A stretch of DNA of 64,000 nucleotides from Acinetobacter dispersus (lineage in GTDB: Bacteria; Pseudomonadota; Gammaproteobacteria; Pseudomonadales; Moraxellaceae): the NCBI RefSeq assembly GCF_009884975.1, contig NZ_CP041970.1:1178001-1242000 (forward strand), written 5' to 3'. Under the pieces are notes generated by a model that saw only the letters and a list, made by a program, of their open reading frames with translations, was not told where the DNA came from and did no database searches. The stretch's first letter is position 1. The number at the start of each line of letters is the position of its first letter. The position numbers and the translations under genes were made by a program. Below, piece after piece: positions 8,342-17,046 of the stretch.

Positions 8342-10219
8342 ATGCAAAGTACTACGAAAAAAACGGCATTACCTGCCACAGCGTTGGCAGCACTAGGGGT
8401 GGTGTTTGGAGATATTGGAACAAGTCCTCTATACGCATTAAAAGAATCCTTTCATGCAGCGCATGGTTTAGGAATTCAGCCTGAAAATGTATTAGGTATT
8501 TTGTCCATTATCTTCTGGTGTTTAATGCTGATCATCAGTATTAAATACATCGCTATCGTCATGCGAGCAGACAATAATGGTGAAGGCGGGATCATGGCAT
8601 TACTGGCCTTAAACCTGCGTAAAGCCAAAATATCCGACACAAAAAAAATCTATCTCATCGCGATTGGTTTTATCGGGGCATCTCTATTCTTTGGTGATGG
8701 AATCATTACCCCTGCAATATCAGTACTTTCTGCGGTGGAAGGTTTATCTATTGCCACCAATGTACTTGATCCTTTTATTCTCCCAATTGCAATCGTCATT
8801 GTGACCACATTGTTCCTGATGCAAAAACATGGTACTGCGTTTGTAGGTAAATTTTTTGGGCCGATTACCTTACTCTGGTTCTTGTCTCTAGGTGTTCTGG
8901 GTATTACCAGTGTGATACAGACCCCAATTGTACTTGGGATGATTAGTCCTCATTGGGCTATTCAGTTTATCTTTACCCATCCTATTCAGTCTTTCTTTAT
9001 CATGGGTGCAGTAGTATTAACCGTGACAGGTGGTGAAGCACTGTATGCCGATATGGGGCATTTTGGTCCTCGTCCGATTCGTTTTGGATGGTTCAGTGTC
9101 GTGTTACCTTGCTTGGTTTTAAACTATGCAGGACAAGGTGCCTTATTGCTACGTAATCCAGCAGCAATTGAAAACCCATTCTATCTTTTAGTTCCTAGTT
9201 GGGCGCTATATCCAATGATTATCTTGGCGACAATGGCAGCAGTAATTGCCTCACAAGCAGTCATTTCTGGAGTTTTCTCCTTAGCGCGCCAAGCGATTCA
9301 ACTTGGTTATTTGCCAAGATTAAGTATTAAGCATACTTCTGATTCAGAGGAAGGGCAGATCTACGTACCTTTTCTCAATTGGTTGCTATTAATCGCAATT
9401 TTGATTTTGATTTTAATCTTTCAAACCAGCTCAAATCTCGCCAGTGCTTATGGTCTAGCTGTAACATTAACTATGCTGTGCGATACAATTTTAGTTGCAG
9501 TCTTTATTTACTCTGCTTGGAAATGGAGCTTACCAAAAGTATTTCTTTTAATTATTCCATTCTTTATTCTCGAGTCAGTTTTAGTTGCTGCTGCATCGCT
9601 GAAAATGTTCTCAGGCGGTTGGGTACCATTATTAATTGGTGCTGCTGCAATGATTATTCTCATGACCTGGAAGCGAGGACGAGAGCTTACTTTTGCAAAA
9701 CTTGAGCATGACACTTTATCACTCGATTTATTTCTAAGAAGTATTGGCAATAATGTGCATCAAGTTCCCGGTGATGCGGTATTTTTAACAGGCACGCCAA
9801 ATGTGGTTCCACATGCGATGCTACATAATATCAAGCACAATAAAGTTTTGCATGAACGCAATATTCTTGTGACGGTTGTGATTGAAGATGTTCCTTTTGT
9901 TCCACAAGAAGAACGTATAAGTGTTGAAGCTTTAGATCAGCATTTTTATCGTATTAAGATTTTCTATGGTTTTAAAGACGAGCCCAATGTACCACGTGCA
10001 CTGGCTCAGGCCTATGAACAATTAGAGTTCGAATATGATTTGATGCAGATTAGTTTCTTTATCTCACGTGAGCGTATCATGCATAGTGTTGGGGATGGTA
10101 TGGCACCTTGGCGAGAACATCTATTCATTTCAATGCAGCGTAATACCAGTCCAGTCAGTGATTTTTATCAAATCCCGACCAACCGAGTGGTAGAACTGGG
10201 TAGCCAGATTGAAATTTAA
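8342..10219 (+). CDS. kup: Kup low-affinity potassium transporter
   Basis: Inner-membrane K+ (probably K+/H+ symport) uptake protein of 625 aa, the usual length of the KUP/HAK/KT family. The signature [17 protein letters not shown] at residues ~19-35 and a second conserved stretch [18 protein letters not shown] are present. About 12 membrane segments span residues 15-450, followed by a cytosolic C-terminal domain of ~170 residues. It stands alone with its own upstream region; the ribosome site is weak. Confidence 0.97.
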   Translation: MQSTTKKTALPATALAALGVVFGDIGTSPLYALKESFHAAHGLGIQPENVLGILSIIFWCLMLIISIKYIAIVMRADNNGEGGIMALLALNLRKAKISDTKKIYLIAIGFIGASLFFGDGIITPAISVLSAVEGLSIATNVLDPFILPIAIVIVTTLFLMQKHGTAFVGKFFGPITLLWFLSLGVLGITSVIQTPIVLGMISPHWAIQFIFTHPIQSFFIMGAVVLTVTGGEALYADMGHFGPRPIRFGWFSVVLPCLVLNYAGQGALLLRNPAAIENPFYLLVPSWALYPMIILATMAAVIASQAVISGVFSLARQAIQLGYLPRLSIKHTSDSEEGQIYVPFLNWLLLIAILILILIFQTSSNLASAYGLAVTLTMLCDTILVAVFIYSAWKWSLPKVFLLIIPFFILESVLVAAASLKMFSGGWVPLLIGAAAMIILMTWKRGRELTFAKLEHDTLSLDLFLRSIGNNVHQVPGDAVFLTGTPNVVPHAMLHNIKHNKVLHERNILVTVVIEDVPFVPQEERISVEALDQHFYRIKIFYGFKDEPNVPRALAQAYEQLEFEYDLMQISFFISRERIMHSVGDGMAPWREHLFISMQRNTSPVSDFYQIPTNRVVELGSQIEI

Positions 10220-10385
10220 TAGAACGGCATTCTAAGATTTTTTCTTAAATTATGTTATTTAGAATAGACTTTACGGTGAGTTAGTTTATTAACGAGCCGT
10301 CAAGTGCTATGCCAACAAGAAGTAGATTGTCTAGGGCAAGGTATCCTCATTTCCACTAAATGATTTATTATTTTTGAATAAATAT

Positions 10386-10420
10386 ATTTTTGGACTAAAC
10401 CTATTGTTCAATCCAAAAAT
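10386..10420 (-). terminator. Possible A+T-rich terminator of the leftward catabolic operon
   Basis: ATTTTTGGA (10386-10394) pairs with TCCAAAAAT (10412-10420), just past the leftward stop codon at 10434. The stem is low in G+C, so confidence is limited. Confidence 0.4.
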
Positions 10421-10433
10421 AAAAAAATTCTAC

Positions 10434-10871
10434 TTATTTAACTTTATACCAAGTTTGACTTCGACCAAGTGCAGAAATACCGATATAACCACGACCGCTG
10501 AGCTTCTTGCCGTCAGGAGATAGGCTAGCATTAAAGCTGTAGGTTTTACCTGTCTTAGGATCTAAGATTGATCCATTTGTATATTTGCTTTCACCTGAAC
10601 TTTTTAAATTTTTGACGATCGTCAGACCAACGAGTGATTTGTTTTGGTAGGCTCCTTCACACTTGGTACATTTATTCGCTTCACTAGGAACCAGAATTTT
10701 TTCGATAGTCGCTGATAAAGCACCATTTTTATCTTCAGTAAATCTTACAAGAGCTCTTGGTTGATTGGTTTGATCATCGATTGTTTTCCATACCGTACCA
10801 TTGAGCTGGTCAGATGCGAATGACTGAACAGGATGGGCAGCAAGTAAACATAAAAACAAATATTTTTTCAT
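10434..10871 (-). CDS. DUF2147 secreted protein, first copy
   Basis: Exported protein of 145 aa starting at MKKYLFLCLLAAHPVQSFA, a clear signal peptide. An in-frame start at 10895 would overlap the upstream gene and hide that peptide. The mature part has the DUF2147 pattern: W-K-T-I-D-D near the N-terminus, a CxxC pair (KCTKC) and the closing GYIGISALGRSQTWYKV. It is the last gene of the leftward operon and a clear paralogue of the protein at 13127-13591. Function of the family is not established. Confidence 0.88.
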   Translation of the reverse strand: MKKYLFLCLLAAHPVQSFASDQLNGTVWKTIDDQTNQPRALVRFTEDKNGALSATIEKILVPSEANKCTKCEGAYQNKSLVGLTIVKNLKSSGESKYTNGSILDPKTGKTYSFNASLSPDGKKLSGRGYIGISALGRSQTWYKVK

Positions 10872-10888
10872 AACAATGGATTCTCTAC

Positions 10889-11842
10889 TTAACAAACAGT
10901 GTGTTTTTGATAGCCTAAATTGATTTTGCCATCACTACTAAAAATATGAGATTCAATCTGATCACCAATTTTCAGATATTGGGAGCGTCGGGACTGGCTT
11001 TTGCTAAACAATTGCCATCTGAGCTTTTCAGGTAAAAGCCCTGTCATTTTTATCAGTGTTGTCGATGGTAATCCAAGTGCACATCCAGATGGTGTACCTG
11101 TCATCAGTACATCACCCACTTCAAAATTAGTAATCTGAGAGAATTCAGTCAGTGTCTCAGCGGGTTTAAAGACTAGATTCACGGTCGAATCCTGTTGACG
11201 GACTTCGCCATTTACTTTCAATTTAAGTTGTAGCTTGTTGAGATAATGCATTTCTGCCTTATTCAATAAACAAAGCACCGGACCAAGCGGACAGAAAGTA
11301 CGATAGCTTTTGCCTTTGTAAAATTGCATTTGTGGAATCTGGATGTCACGTGCTGAAACATCATTACCAATACAGATACCTGCAATATATTCATGTAAAT
11401 TTTCTGTAGTGACTGTTACACAGCCTTGCGTTTTTTTCCCTAAGACTAGTGTTAATTCAATTTCATAGTCTAATAAATGAACATGATTTGGTTTTTCAAT
11501 CCATCCATTTGGTACATGAAGCGAGGCCAATGATTTGGTAAAAAACATATTAAATGACTGGGTATCAGGATTGATACCTGAATCAAGCATATGCTGGCGA
11601 TAATTCGCACCCTGACATAATATCTGAGATGGATTGGTAATTGGGCTCAGTAATTTCACGTTAGCAAGTAAGTATTTTTCTTTACTTTCCGTTGCCAATT
11701 TTGCCAGTTGCAGCATGCCACATTGAATGATTTCTTGAGTGCTTCTAAAGTCATGCTGAAAGGAAATAATTTCATCATTCTGAATGAGTCCCCAACGTCT
11801 TCTTTGTTGAGTATCAATAAAATGAACAATATGTAAAGCCAT
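10889..11842 (-). CDS. Fumarylacetoacetate hydrolase (FAH) family enzyme
   Basis: Soluble enzyme of 317 aa. The FAH fold is visible from ILCQGANYRQHM onward, with the metal-site acids in LLDYEIELTLVLG and IGNDVSARDIQ and the family signature VGDVLMTGTPSGCALG near residue 245. Such enzymes hydrolyse or decarboxylate acylpyruvates and 2-oxo-dienoates in aromatic catabolism. GGGA precedes the ATG. The gene is 16 bp after the amidohydrolase gene and opposite the meta-cleavage operon, so it probably handles a ring-fission or side-chain intermediate there. Exact reaction unknown. Confidence 0.9.
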   Translation of the reverse strand: MALHIVHFIDTQQRRRWGLIQNDEIISFQHDFRSTQEIIQCGMLQLAKLATESKEKYLLANVKLLSPITNPSQILCQGANYRQHMLDSGINPDTQSFNMFFTKSLASLHVPNGWIEKPNHVHLLDYEIELTLVLGKKTQGCVTVTTENLHEYIAGICIGNDVSARDIQIPQMQFYKGKSYRTFCPLGPVLCLLNKAEMHYLNKLQLKLKVNGEVRQQDSTVNLVFKPAETLTEFSQITNFEVGDVLMTGTPSGCALGLPSTTLIKMTGLLPEKLRWQLFSKSQSRRSQYLKIGDQIESHIFSSDGKINLGYQKHTVC

Positions 11843-11858
11843 AACAAATATCCCAATT

Positions 11859-12938
11859 TTATTTTGAGCGTTTCTTTTCTGCGATAGCGATAATTGGCTG
11901 AGTCATCCAACGTTTAAATTTATTGCCGAAAGATTCTTGTTGATAAATTGGACGTGGACTGACTTCTTCATTGGCTTTTTGGTATTGAGGAAATAGGCTT
12001 AACGCATTGCCTCTTTGAATTTTATAGTGATCGGTTTCATTAAAAATGCTTAATTCGCCAAGGGTCTGTACTTGCATATGTGACACTGGTGCAGGTGCAA
12101 ATGGAAAATCACTACCAAATAAAATTCTTTCAGTCCCTACGAGTTCTTTTAATGCTGACATGGCGTAAGGAGATGGTGATAACGCAGTATCAAAATAAAA
12201 ACGCTTGATGTAGGTCATGATCCCTTGAGGCGCATTTTTATTCATTTCAGTCATTAGGTTGCCTAACGAGACTCGCCATGCAATATAAGGTAGAAAACCG
12301 CCTGCATGCGCGAGAATAAACTGGATATCTGGATAGCGTTCCATCACGCCAGAAGTAATTAAATTAACTGCTGCGCGTGTGGTATCAGGTAAAAATTCTA
12401 GAATAAATCCAGGCGTAGTCAATCCTAGATTTTCACTGGTCTCATGCAGATTGGGATGAATAAAAACAATCGCTTTACGTTTGTTGAGTTCAAACATGAG
12501 TTCTTCAAAGCGACTGTCACCAAGAAAAATACCATTAGTACTTCCCAATAAGACAATGCCATCCGCTTTCAGGACTTCTAATGCATATATTGCTTCAGCA
12601 CAAGCTTCTTGAGTCAATGGCATTGGGAGAACAGCAAAGAATCCAAACCTGTTTGGAAAGTTTTGACGCATTTCAGCCGTATATTCATTGCATTGACGAG
12701 CCAAGCGACATGCTTCTTGTACATCACCAAAATAGACACCTGGAGCGGATAAAGAGACGATTGCAGTCTCAGTGCCGATCTGATCCATAATGTCAATCGA
12801 TTGTGATGGTGTCCAGACAGGTAAGGGAGCACCCGCGACTTTGTCGATGCCTTTATTCAGCATTGCCTCTCTAAAAACTGGAGGAACAATGTGATGATGC
12901 ACATCAATTCTTCCTTGCTGAAATATTGTATTTGTCAT
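11859..12938 (-). CDS. Amidohydrolase-2 family enzyme (ACMSD / resorcylate decarboxylase type)
   Basis: Metal-dependent TIM-barrel enzyme of 359 aa. Metal ligands are visible: the DVHHH cluster at the N-terminus, a His in FIHPN, a His in LAHAGGF and the Asp in LFGSDFPF. This arrangement is that of the amidohydrolase-2 group, which contains non-oxidative decarboxylases of aromatic acids (ACMSD, gamma-resorcylate, 5-carboxyvanillate) as well as hydrolases. It is first in the leftward operon. Decarboxylation of a salicylate-like acid to give the phenol used by the flavin hydroxylase of the rightward operon is my inference. Confidence 0.85.
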   Translation of the reverse strand: MTNTIFQQGRIDVHHHIVPPVFREAMLNKGIDKVAGAPLPVWTPSQSIDIMDQIGTETAIVSLSAPGVYFGDVQEACRLARQCNEYTAEMRQNFPNRFGFFAVLPMPLTQEACAEAIYALEVLKADGIVLLGSTNGIFLGDSRFEELMFELNKRKAIVFIHPNLHETSENLGLTTPGFILEFLPDTTRAAVNLITSGVMERYPDIQFILAHAGGFLPYIAWRVSLGNLMTEMNKNAPQGIMTYIKRFYFDTALSPSPYAMSALKELVGTERILFGSDFPFAPAPVSHMQVQTLGELSIFNETDHYKIQRGNALSLFPQYQKANEEVSPRPIYQQESFGNKFKRWMTQPIIAIAEKKRSK

Positions 12939-13031
12939 ATCTGATCCTCAGCAGAGCTGTTCGTTTTTAGTTGCTAGTATTTCTAGACAACAAAATATCA
13001 ATATGCTTATATTAGATCAATAGTGATTAAA

Positions 13032-13051
13032 ATTGAACAATATTGTTTAAT
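13032..13051. promoter_or_regulatory. Candidate operator, second copy of the TTGAACA-N4-TGTTCAA type
   Basis: ATTGAACA and TGTTTAAT are separated by ATAT; seven of eight arm positions are complementary. Arms and 4-base spacer match the perfect site at 15099-15122. It lies in the 188-bp divergent region between the amidohydrolase and DUF2147 genes, so one repressor could control both. Confidence 0.55.
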
Positions 13052-13126
13052 ATTTTTGTATTGTTTTAATTGCGAATACGTTTAGTTTTTTGAAAAGATA
13101 ATTTTAACGAGCGGGGGAAAACGTTT

Positions 13127-13591
13127 ATGAAGTCAATAGGGACTATTTTTATCCAAATTTTTCTATTCAATATTTTTATAGCAAATACATGGGCTCAAGA
13201 TATTACGGGGATGTGGAAGGCGATTGATGATAAAAGTGGTTACGCAAGAGCAAAAGTGAATATTTATAAAAGCAATGAAGGGCAATACGAAGGAAGAATT
13301 GAGGAGATATATCCGTTGCCTGGTCACAGTACAGCATTTACGGATAAATGTTTTCGCTGTAAAGGTGATCTAAAAGATACGCCTCTGAAAGGAATGAAGA
13401 TTCTGTATGGATTCAAAAAAAATATGAATAGACCAGATGAGTACCATGATGGTCATGTGATTGATCCGATGAGTGGTAATATTTATAAAGGTAAAATTAA
13501 AATCAATGCCAATGCTACAAGAATGATTTTACGAGGATATATTGGTACTTCAGCCTTAGGACGAAGTCAGGTTTGGATGAAAGTGGACTAA
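13127..13591 (+). CDS. DUF2147 secreted protein, second copy
   Basis: 154-aa exported protein with a signal peptide ending near NTWAQD and a GGGGG-type ribosome site. It shares with the copy at 10434-10871 the W-K-(A/T)-I-D-D start, a CxxC pair (KCFRCKG) and the ending RGYIG(T/I)SALGRSQ. The two copies bracket the leftward operon, this one transcribed divergently from it. DUF2147 proteins are periplasmic or secreted and of unknown function. The location suggests a role at the envelope while hydrophobic aromatics are used. Confidence 0.88.
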   Translation: MKSIGTIFIQIFLFNIFIANTWAQDITGMWKAIDDKSGYARAKVNIYKSNEGQYEGRIEEIYPLPGHSTAFTDKCFRCKGDLKDTPLKGMKILYGFKKNMNRPDEYHDGHVIDPMSGNIYKGKIKINANATRMILRGYIGTSALGRSQVWMKVD

Positions 13592-13600
13592 AACTTGATG

Positions 13601-13637
13601 GCCCAAGCCAACATGATCTTATGATGTCGACTTGGGC
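13601..13637. terminator. Hairpin between convergent DUF2147 and FadL-like genes
   Basis: GCCCAAG (13601-13607) pairs with CTTGGGC (13631-13637), and an inner ACATGAT/ATGATGT stem extends it. The T-run is weak in both directions. Confidence 0.6.
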
Positions 13638-13644
13638 TATGTGA

Positions 13645-14931
13645 TTAAAATTTATAATTTAACTGAAGTGAAAAAATATCTGCGTCAGTGTCAAAAGAAC
13701 CAGTGAGTGTTTGCATCGTTGGTTTACCTGCTACAACAGTTGGACTTTCAATTGTTGCTTCATTTGCAAAAATATGTGAGTAGCCAACATCCATACTTAG
13801 GTTTTTACTTACTTTAAAGCCTGCACCCAATGAAAGCCAAATGCGATCGGTATCAGGAAAACGTACTGTTCGATCAGAAGATGACTCAACCACAGATTGA
13901 TCATAAGCCATACCGAATCGGAGTTGTGTTGACGGAGTAATTTGATAGAGAGCACCGATACTTGATCTTAAACCATCTTTAAAGTTGAGTTGCTCCTCGT
14001 ATACGACAGCATTATTGTTAGGATTTACTGCACTAAAAGCAGGAAGAACAGACCAATCATACCAAGTGAGTTCTGCAAGCGCAGTCCATTGTGGCGTAAA
14101 ATGATAGGCGCCTGCCAAGCTCGCACTTTGTGGCATTTTAATCTCGACGGTCGCTGGATTAACCAATTTTGCAGCTGGTGTTGTGACGGTCAGAGAACCA
14201 TCCAGTTTTAAACTTGTTTCAGAACGATACGTCAAACCAAGATCTAACTTATCTGTTGGCCGTAAGAATATCCCTATATTTCCAGCCCAGCCATCTCCAT
14301 CTCCTTTCAATTCACCTTGAGCATCACCTAAGTAAAGAGGTGGATTCGTATTGATCAGCGGTGCCGCTTTTCTGGTGAGCGTAGCATCAAAATCAAGATA
14401 ATTTAGCCCCAAACCAATCATAAGTTGAGGATTGATCTCAAACGCCAATGAAGTATTGATATTCACTCCAGTGACCTCAGTTTTAAGACCTTGATATCGC
14501 CCAACAAAATCCTCGTTCCATTCTCCTTTATTTCCATATAACGGAGACACACTCATTCCCACAGCAAAAGGCTGCTCACTTCGATACACATATTGAGCAC
14601 TTGGCACGGTAAATTTTCGTTCAATACTGGCTTCTACACTCCCTGTTGGAACGATGGGTGAAATTGATGTGTTTTTTTCCCCTTTAAAATCCGTTTGTGC
14701 ATCAACATATGATGCTGAACCTGATAAGTAATGGCCTGAACTTAAGCCCATCATTGCTGCGGGGTTATAGGCGACCACACTTGCATTTTGTGCAAGCGCT
14801 GATGAACCAGCAAAAGCATAACCAACGCCAGCGGCAGTCTGAGTATCGACAAAAACACCAGATGCGTAAGTTAAAGAAACAGGGCTTAAAGCAATAAGAA
14901 ATATGAATTTTGATTTAAGTGGTCCGATCAC
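13645..14931 (-). CDS. FadL/TodX-type outer membrane transport protein
   Basis: Beta-barrel channel for hydrophobic compounds, 428 aa. I start it at GTG 14931: AAGGA lies seven bases upstream and the product opens with a good signal peptide (MIGPLKSKFIFLIALSP, cleavage near TYASG). The ATG at 14991 would add an unlikely leader. The mature start GVFVDTQTAAGVGYAFAG and the NPAAMMGL segment are typical of the FadL family, and the protein ends in an aromatic residue (LQLNYKF). It is divergent from the meta-cleavage operon across the perfect operator-like repeat, so it probably imports that pathway's substrate. Confidence 0.9.
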   Translation of the reverse strand: MIGPLKSKFIFLIALSPVSLTYASGVFVDTQTAAGVGYAFAGSSALAQNASVVAYNPAAMMGLSSGHYLSGSASYVDAQTDFKGEKNTSISPIVPTGSVEASIERKFTVPSAQYVYRSEQPFAVGMSVSPLYGNKGEWNEDFVGRYQGLKTEVTGVNINTSLAFEINPQLMIGLGLNYLDFDATLTRKAAPLINTNPPLYLGDAQGELKGDGDGWAGNIGIFLRPTDKLDLGLTYRSETSLKLDGSLTVTTPAAKLVNPATVEIKMPQSASLAGAYHFTPQWTALAELTWYDWSVLPAFSAVNPNNNAVVYEEQLNFKDGLRSSIGALYQITPSTQLRFGMAYDQSVVESSSDRTVRFPDTDRIWLSLGAGFKVSKNLSMDVGYSHIFANEATIESPTVVAGKPTMQTLTGSFDTDADIFSLQLNYKF

Positions 14932-15098
14932 AACAGTATCCTTGAAATTTACATGAATATAAAATATTAAACAAAAGTGTTCAAAAAGCAATTACTATGT
15001 AAAAATTATATTTTTTAGGGTTTTTAACGAATAATTTTTTATAAAAATTATATCTGACTGAAATATATAGATTTTAATTAAATGAACAAATATTGATT

Positions 15099-15122
15099 AA
15101 TTTGAACAGTTATGTTCAAATT
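15099..15122. promoter_or_regulatory. Perfect inverted repeat overlapping the meta-cleavage operon promoter
   Basis: AATTTGAACA and TGTTCAAATT are exact reverse complements separated by GTTA. The left arm contains a candidate -35 (TTGAAC, 15102-15107), and a candidate -10 (TATATA, 15126-15131) follows 18 bases later, so a bound dimer would block the promoter. A TGTTCAAAA half-site near 14978 lies on the FadL-like gene side. The TetR encoded at the operon end is the likely ligand (inference). Confidence 0.7.
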
Positions 15123-15151
15123 AAATATATAAAGTATTTGAGAAAGAAAAA

Positions 15152-16012
15152 ATGACGAACACTCATACATTGACATCCCAAGTGGTGAAATTTGGTCAGA
15201 GACAGATTTTCTTAAGTGAACAGGGTGAAGGTTTCCCGATTCTTATGTTGCATGGTGGTGGTCCAGGTGCTTCAGGGCTATCTAACTACTCCAAGAATAT
15301 TGACGCATTGGCAGAAAAATATCGCGTTCTCATCCCAGATATGCAGGGTTATGGGCAGTCTTCAAAGGGAGTGAATCGTGATGATCCGTTTGGAGATTTA
15401 GCAGATGCAATGTTGGGCTTATTGGATCAATTAAAAATCAAGCAAGTCCATATTATTGGCAATTCTCTTGGTGGTGCATGTGGCTTACGCATGGCACTAG
15501 AACATCCAGAGCGAGTTGCAAGCTTGATTCTTATGGGGCCAGGCGGAATTAATACCACCAAAGGTCTACCGACTAAAGGTTTGAATTGCTTATTAAATTA
15601 TTACGGTGGCAAAGGACCGAGTATGGATAAGCTCAGAACTTTTATCCGTGAATACTTGGTCTTTGATGGCAGTCAGGTGCCTGAAAGTGTCATCCGTGAA
15701 CGCTTCCAAGCCAGTATTGATCCAGACGTGGTTGCAGCACCGCCATTAAGACGACCTACAGGATTGAAAGGTGCTATTCGCATGGACTTCACCCGTGATT
15801 CACGACTCAAAAAATGTAAAGTTCCAACCTTGGTGGTTTGGGGTGCGAATGATTTAGTGAACCGTCCGAGTGGTGCACTGACCTTGCAGAAAATCATGCC
15901 GAATTGTGATGTTTATTTATTTGCCAACACAGGGCATTGGGTGCAGTGGGAAAGAGCGGATGAATTTAATCAACTCAGTCTAGATTTCTTTGCTAGACAA
16001 GCCATCGTTTGA
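15152..16012 (+). CDS. Alpha/beta hydrolase, meta-cleavage product hydrolase type
   Basis: C-C bond hydrolase of 286 aa acting on 2-hydroxy-6-oxo-dienoates from extradiol ring fission. Visible features: the oxyanion segment LHGGGPGASG, the nucleophile elbow GNSLGG (Ser near residue 110), the acid in VVWGANDLVNRP and the His in NTGHWVQWE. Length and motifs match the BphD/MhpC group. It is first in the rightward operon, 12 bp before the dioxygenase gene, as expected for consecutive steps. Products would be 2-hydroxypenta-2,4-dienoate plus an acid derived from the ring substituent. Confidence 0.9.
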   Translation: MTNTHTLTSQVVKFGQRQIFLSEQGEGFPILMLHGGGPGASGLSNYSKNIDALAEKYRVLIPDMQGYGQSSKGVNRDDPFGDLADAMLGLLDQLKIKQVHIIGNSLGGACGLRMALEHPERVASLILMGPGGINTTKGLPTKGLNCLLNYYGGKGPSMDKLRTFIREYLVFDGSQVPESVIRERFQASIDPDVVAAPPLRRPTGLKGAIRMDFTRDSRLKKCKVPTLVVWGANDLVNRPSGALTLQKIMPNCDVYLFANTGHWVQWERADEFNQLSLDFFARQAIV

Positions 16013-16024
16013 AAAGGTGAGCAT

Positions 16025-17029
16025 ATGAATAGCACCACAATAGATCAGGATGTTTTTGGTTCAGTCCGTATGGCTTATGCAGTGATTGAATCAAACAAAC
16101 TAAAACAGTGGAAAGAGTTCCTGCAACAGGGTTTAGGGCTGCACTTTAACGATGAAGAACAGTCCATGAATGAACTTAACTTTCGTATGGATCATCATGC
16201 CAAACGCCTGATAGTGCAAAAAGGAAAGTCAGAAGATTTTGTCGCACTAGGTTGGCAGGTTAAAGATCAAAAATCACTGGACATCATTCTTGGTCGCTTG
16301 GCTGAACGTGATATTGCCGTTGAGAAAAGTACGCAGGCTGAGGCTGAGCAAAGAGGAGTAAAGCAATTCTGGCGCATCATAGGACCTAAAAAACAGAATA
16401 TCGAGCTGTTTGTTGAGGCCAACTTGAGTGATGAACCCTTAAATATGTTGACCTCAAGCTTTGTGACTGGTGATGCAGGAATGGGACATGTGGCGATTAC
16501 CTCACGAAAGCCTTTGAAGATGCAGCGGTTTTGGCAGGAAATCTTTGATGCAAGACTGAGTGACCAGATTGAGCAAGTCATTAGTGGTGTAACACTAGAT
16601 GTAACTTTCTTACGTCTAAATGAACGTCATCATTCAGTTGCGATCGCTACGACCAGAGAAGTCGCTCTAGATCCAATTCGCACTAAAGTGCAACACATAA
16701 ATCTACAAGGTGCTTCTTTAGATGACTTATCCAATGCCTTTCAACGATGTAAGCAGCTTGGTTATGAAATGGCGCATGAGATTGGGCAGCATCCAAATGA
16801 CAAGGAATTGTCATTTTATGTGATTAGTCCATCAGGTTTTGAAGTTGAGTTTGGATGGGCTCCATTGGTGGTAGATGAAAGCACATGGAAACCGACCAAG
16901 TATTTTGCAATCAGTTCTTGGGGACACAAGCCCGAGAATCCAGGCAAGCTCTATATGCTTTCAACCAATTTAAATAATTTGAAACAGGGAATCTCAACAG
17001 TGATTCATCCTGAATATTCACCCATCTAG
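16025..17029 (+). CDS. Type I (VOC-fold) extradiol ring-cleavage dioxygenase
   Basis: Fe(II) enzyme that opens a catechol next to its hydroxyls, 334 aa. The C-terminal VOC repeat carries a full 2-His-1-Glu set: GMGHVAI near residue 155, VQHINL near 223 and GFEVEFGW near 275. An N-terminal, metal-free VOC repeat precedes it, as in BphC. Canonical mhp operons use the unrelated LigB-type enzyme MhpB, so this operon is not a simple mhp copy. A GGTGA ribosome site precedes the ATG. The preferred catechol is unknown. Confidence 0.88.
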   Translation: MNSTTIDQDVFGSVRMAYAVIESNKLKQWKEFLQQGLGLHFNDEEQSMNELNFRMDHHAKRLIVQKGKSEDFVALGWQVKDQKSLDIILGRLAERDIAVEKSTQAEAEQRGVKQFWRIIGPKKQNIELFVEANLSDEPLNMLTSSFVTGDAGMGHVAITSRKPLKMQRFWQEIFDARLSDQIEQVISGVTLDVTFLRLNERHHSVAIATTREVALDPIRTKVQHINLQGASLDDLSNAFQRCKQLGYEMAHEIGQHPNDKELSFYVISPSGFEVEFGWAPLVVDESTWKPTKYFAISSWGHKPENPGKLYMLSTNLNNLKQGISTVIHPEYSPI

Positions 17030-17046
17030 TTTTAGAGGTTCTAAAC

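Noticed and set aside
9379..9705. 108-codon frame inside kup
   Set aside because: Different frame of a clear transporter with Cys/Ser-rich nonsense composition.
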